From contig OZ176055.1 in NCBI GenBank assembly GCA_964247055.1, forward strand, positions 248,001 to 312,000: a DNA stretch of 64,000 nt, in the 5' to 3' direction. Positions 60,601 through 64,000 of this stretch are shown here, in pieces. A program made the position numbers and the translations under genes. This DNA is from Paragordius varius (lineage: Eukaryota; Nematomorpha). The notes beneath the pieces were generated by a model. It saw only the letters and a list, made by a program, of their open reading frames with translations. It was not told where the DNA came from and made no database searches. Position 1 is the first letter of the stretch. Every line of letters starts with the position of its first letter.

Positions 60601-61453
60601 TAAACTATAATTCACACCACCCAAATAATTGTTTTAACTCCCTTGTGCATAGCTTACTACGTCGAACATTACTAATTCCTAACAATATAGAGAAAAGAAC
60701 CTCACAAACATCTGAAATAGTAAAAAAATTATTAGAACATAATTACCCACAAAATTTAATCACTAACGCCATAAACAAAATTTTAAACTCAAAACCTAAA
60801 AAAATTTACAATGATAATAACAAAAAGAAAATTATAATACCATTCTATGAATCCGTAAGTTACAAAATCAAAGAAATACTTAAAGAGAAATACACAATAA
60901 TATTTAAACCATTAAATAATATCTATAAATTATTAAATTCACAGAAAAAGAATCTTTGTTCTCAATGTGTAATATATAAAATTAAATGTCAAGATTGCGA
61001 CAGTGTATACATTGGACAAACAAAAAGAGGACTAGATGTTAGGTTAAAAGAACATAAAACGGCAGTTAGCAAGAATAAAACTAATGATTCGGCTTTGGCA
61101 TATCATGCCTTTAAATGTAAACATAAAATAAACTGGGATGCCGAAGTTGTCGATACAGAGGAAAACAGAACAAAAAGAATATTGAAGGAAAGTTTTTATA
61201 TTAACAAAGAAGGAAATATAATGAACAGAAAGAAGGATCTTAATAATATTAATAACATTACAAAAATTTTTTTCTTATTAACAATACACACATGTTTTTT
61301 TAGTTTCATATCTCATTAAATATTTTTACTTTATAATTTAAATTTAAATTTATATTTTTATTTTATTTTTACGTTTGACAAAGATTACTTGTAGTAATCG
61401 AAATATTATAATAAATTTATATTATTTTTGCTGAATTATTCCATATTTAATAA
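57615..61453. mobile_element. Penelope-like retroelement, head-to-head pair
   Basis: Two near-identical arms in inverted orientation: 57615-59155 (minus) and 59908-61453 (plus), joined by 59156-59907, which is present only in the plus copy. The plus copy carries one long open frame (59178-61319); the minus copy is 5'-truncated and starts at the RT-domain stretch LHKENIPLRPI. Outer ends share CCATATTTAATAA. Head-to-head and tandem partial copies are a known habit of Penelope-like elements. The arms differ mainly by a small length change in an A/T run near the frame end, so the insertion is young. Confidence 0.9.
59178..61319 (+). CDS. Penelope-like reverse transcriptase with GIY-YIG endonuclease
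   Basis: Retroelement polyprotein of about 713 residues; it copies its RNA into DNA at a target nicked by the C-terminal endonuclease. In order: a Lys-rich N-terminus (KENICKKLIKERIKNC), a KADKTNQLVIM motif near residue 164, GQPKLHKENIPLRPI near 241, SLDIVSLYTSIP near 308, GVPMGSPFSS near 373, the catalytic YRYVDD near 407 and KISFLDV near 450. After a linker comes a paired-Cys segment (CSQCVIYKIKCQDC) near 593 and the GIY-YIG core VYIGQTKRGLDVRLKEHK near 609, with conserved Arg. The frame is uninterrupted and could be active. The ATG at 59178 lies just past the inversion joint; a longer native N-terminus is possible. Strongly A-rich codon use, unlike the host genes. Confidence 0.93.
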   Translation: MKENICKKLIKERIKNCYRNIEYCKKKLESLEKWLDNLPLDKYNQIQKMHDNKVKYITEKLSKKHMKKLKNLNYKEVKPNFINLTDIKFTSEQIKFLNNGLKFIPKTNIPLKSLTTIIESNLPQEEKDLRFKIYNELNTYSKNNNTLKINSILKSLKIKEEIMYLKADKTNQLVIMYKNDYNDKALKVLTDKKTYEIMKYNPIEKIEKCINKKLKRFLIGKQINITTYNLCKPKDSKCPTFHGQPKLHKENIPLRPITNFRSSPTFKICKYLTQLFSPLLEHYKYNIKNCYDLTEKLIDINTTDKIICSLDIVSLYTSIPIKVAKKALKQFIEKNLAYFDKLNVNINVLNNLINLAISNSYVKFNDTIYHQKIGVPMGSPFSSVIAEITVRYVESKVLQKQKEPYFYYRYVDDIICIDSENNIKQLLKSFNCTSPLRFTLEKENNNKISFLDVLIEKNNNKISTEVHYKSDINIINYNSHHPNNCFNSLVHSLLRRTLLIPNNIEKRTSQTSEIVKKLLEHNYPQNLITNAINKILNSKPKKIYNDNNKKKIIIPFYESVSYKIKEILKEKYTIIFKPLNNIYKLLNSQKKNLCSQCVIYKIKCQDCDSVYIGQTKRGLDVRLKEHKTAVSKNKTNDSALAYHAFKCKHKINWDAEVVDTEENRTKRILKESFYINKEGNIMNRKKDLNNINNITKIFFLLTIHTCFFSFISH

Positions 61454-61465
61454 ATTAATTTTTCT

Positions 61466-61468
<3 letters not shown>

Positions 61469-61505
<37 letters not shown>
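61469..61505. repeat. (TA)n microsatellite
   Basis: About 36 bases of alternating TA directly outside the right end of the Penelope-like element. Confidence 0.95.
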
Positions 61506-61521
<16 letters not shown>

Positions 61522-62884
61522 ATGTATGTATATTGATTGATTATTCCCTTAAATTTTATTTTAGCAACAATGTTCGAAAAAAAATTTTTATATATATATT
61601 AATTTCCAAAAAATTGTGGTATTTGTGAAATATTGATAAATTATATAATGATAAATTAACTATTGATAAATAAAAAATAAAAAAAATTTAAAAAAAATAA
61701 AAAAGTATTATTTGATTTTTTTTAAAAATTTACCTTTTTATATTTCCTGGAATTTGAAATTTGGGATTTAAAGATTAAAAATATTTTTTGCCCATATATA
61801 TATATATAATTTAATAAAAAAAATCATCGTTCCACATATAGGTAGATAAATAGATAGATAAATCGACCAAGCACAATAGTACGGCTGTATAAATATGTAA
61901 TATAAAATAATTTATAAATTTATAAATATAGATTTAAAAAAATTTGTTTGTTTTATTATAAAAAAACAAGTATTTTAAGTTAATTTGAAATTTAGTTGCA
62001 GCCAAAAAATATTTTTCCTTTTGAAAATAACAGATATTTAATAGATTATTAAAAATTTATATTATTATTATCAAAAAAAATTTTTAATATATATTTATTT
62101 TAAAATTTCAATTTTCTAATGTGCATTTGTACGATATTCTTGCCTTATATTTATAAATTAAAATTTTTTATCACAAATTTGTGTTAGCTAGAACATGACA
62201 GCAATTTTGATATGAAATTAAAAAAAAATAAAAATAAAATTCCCTGGTTTTTTGAGAAAATTTGAGGAGCCAATATATTCTCAAAACCAAAATACGAATA
62301 GAGTATATGGAAGGTTGTAAAAAAATTTTATCAACCAATGCAATTTTTAGATCCCTGGAGATTGCTGTGTTTATTTTTTTACGTGTCAGAAGTCTTAAAA
62401 TGATTCGTGCATGCTTATTGAATTTCATATTTTTTCACATTATTCCACTAATTATTTTTCACTAATATTTTTCGAGAAAAAAAAATGTATACATAATAAT
62501 AAAATTAATTTTGTAATTAATATTCATTTTTTTTTCTCGTTCGAAAAGGTCAGTTTCTTGGTCGTTTAGTTATCTCTATATTTTTTTCTTAGATTCATCT
62601 TACTTTATATAAAAGTTTTTTTGCCAAACACATATATGCTAAAACAAAATGGTAATTAAACTAAAAGCAACCACACCACTATAGTTTTTAATTAGCAAAT
62701 GTGTGCTTTTCAAAAATATTATTATACTTATGTATGTATATTATCTTTTAATAGAAGTTAACTACCTTAACTGGATCTGCTAAAATTTTATATTGGACTT
62801 GAGTGGACTATATTAAAATAGTGTTATAACCCCATTTTTGCAAAACACCGGTCAAATAGGCGGATAAAACATGGTTAAACATTA

Positions 62885-63166
62885 TATATTATAATTATGC
62901 GGACAAAACGTAAAAATATAACGACAAATATTTTTTTCTAAAAGACAACCATACTTTTTATACCTTAATTTTCTTAAATATATATCAGTGTTTAAAATGA
63001 TAAAGTAGGGAATAGAGATGAACATTGGTAACACAATCAGTTAAAAAAGTATGTAATTTAATAATTTAAATAAATTAAGGTTTAAAAAAATTATGGTTGT
63101 CTTTTTAAAAAAATTTGTCTTTATAATTTTACGCTTGTTCGGTATAACTTCAATTTTCACTGTATA
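62885..63166. repeat. Palindromic MITE family A copy
   Basis: Left arm TTATGCGGACAAAACGTAAA, right arm ending TATAACTTCAATTTTCACTGTA in two parts; core diverged. Confidence 0.8.
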
Positions 63167-64000
63167 TGAGATTGTGCAATTTAGATTAGAAGGATAATCG
63201 TTTGTTAAATTATGAATGATTGTTCAAGAATATAAAAAATACTAAATAAGGTTTATAATCACTATAAATTCCCATTTTATAATTTTTGTCTATACTATCC
63301 TTTTATTTACTATGTGTATAAAAATGATAACCAATATTCAATAAGGAATAAATACAATGCGATATTTTTATTTATTTAAATAAGACTTTAAACAAATATA
63401 ATATACAAAACTGCTGCTTACAAAATCGGGTCTATTAATGTAATATAAATATTAAGCTGAGACAAAAATATAATGATACTCTTAGTTTTAAAAACTTAGG
63501 AGTGATATAAGAAAGTATCTGCATTTTAGTGCTAATTGTTCATATCAAATGATGGCAAAATAGCGCATAGTCATTTTTTTTGGTGAAAGCTTAATTCGTC
63601 ATTCCAAAATATATCATTTTGATAAACTTTCTTTTTTTAAAAAAAAGCTTACTTTTCTTAAAATAAAAGTTTTGGTAAAATTTTTTAAATTGTAATTTAT
63701 GGTAGATCGAAAGGGGTTTAATGTTTTAAGATGTTTTGAAAAGACTATAGATAATTTTAAAATGCCGAATATTTTTATCCCATTAGATTTGGGATCAAAA
63801 AAGTAGATTACTTTGGAATTAAGGTAAATTGTAAAAAAAATAATATCAATCTGAAGGCAAACTAAACTTTTAATCAGAACTTTTAGGTTATAAAAACAAC
63901 ATAACCGATATAAGAAAGGTGATTATATAATATATTAAAACGATTTTATACCGTTTTTACTATGGTTTAGAACACCATGAAGTACGAGACAAAATGCCAA

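Larger units (their letters stand above)
61454..64000. other. Right-end region, no gene seen
   Basis: Contains a TA microsatellite (61469-61505), shorter TA runs and one family A MITE (62885-63166). Chance frames near 62171-62465 show no recognisable motif. Confidence 0.5.

Noticed and set aside
62171-62465. Basic minus-strand frame (FNKHARIILRLLTRKKINTA)
   Set aside because: Briefly histone-like in composition, but no histone motif aligns; treated as chance.
1-64000. CRISPR arrays, bacterial operons, rRNA or tRNA genes
   Set aside because: The tandem repeats seen are minisatellites without spacers, genes are intron-split, and no tRNA or rRNA motif was recognised by eye.

Overview
The window looks like nuclear DNA of an invertebrate animal, most likely an arthropod. 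The sequence is very rich in A and T. Genes are cut into many small exons with standard GT/AG borders, and the conserved proteins are animal ones: a TRPC-type ion channel of the insect TRP/TRP-gamma kind, a mitochondrial TOM70 import receptor, nucleolar protein NOL10 and a rhodopsin-type peptide GPCR. I cannot name the species. Exon borders below were found by hand from splice motifs, homology and reading-phase continuity.

Layout, left to right. Bases 1-3.5 kb: 5' part of NOL10 (minus strand), running off the left edge. 3.5-9.1 kb: intergenic, filled with small transposons and a decayed tandem repeat. 9.1-10.3 kb and 10.8-12.6 kb: two unrecognised plus-strand genes, both with Cys-rich segments; the second has a signal peptide. 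13.8-14.2 kb: a possible tiny plus-strand gene. 15.7-17.0 kb: a single-exon GPCR (minus). 18.7-30.7 kb: TOM70 (minus), at least 14 coding exons with introns packed with palindromic elements. 30.7-36.1 kb: gene-poor. 36.1-38.2 kb: a three-exon unrecognised gene (plus). 39.35-57.2 kb: the TRPC channel (minus), 17 coding exons in continuous phase, predicted at about 1,595 residues. 57.6-61.45 kb: a young Penelope-like retroelement in head-to-head arrangement (a longer copy plus a 5'-truncated inverted copy). 61.5-64 kb: no gene seen.

The genes do not form a pathway; they are neighbours in an ordinary animal chromosome. What sets the window apart is its load of short inverted-repeat elements: about two dozen copies of one TA-flanked palindromic MITE, a second palindromic family present in a 230-bp and a 1.6-kb form, elements whose ends are made of a 21-bp minisatellite, a family with subterminal hairpins, hAT-type MITEs, a mariner relic and several one- or two-copy palindromes. 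Most lie in introns, so they would be transcribed as hairpins inside TOM70 and TRPC pre-mRNA. No CRISPR array, rRNA or tRNA was recognised.
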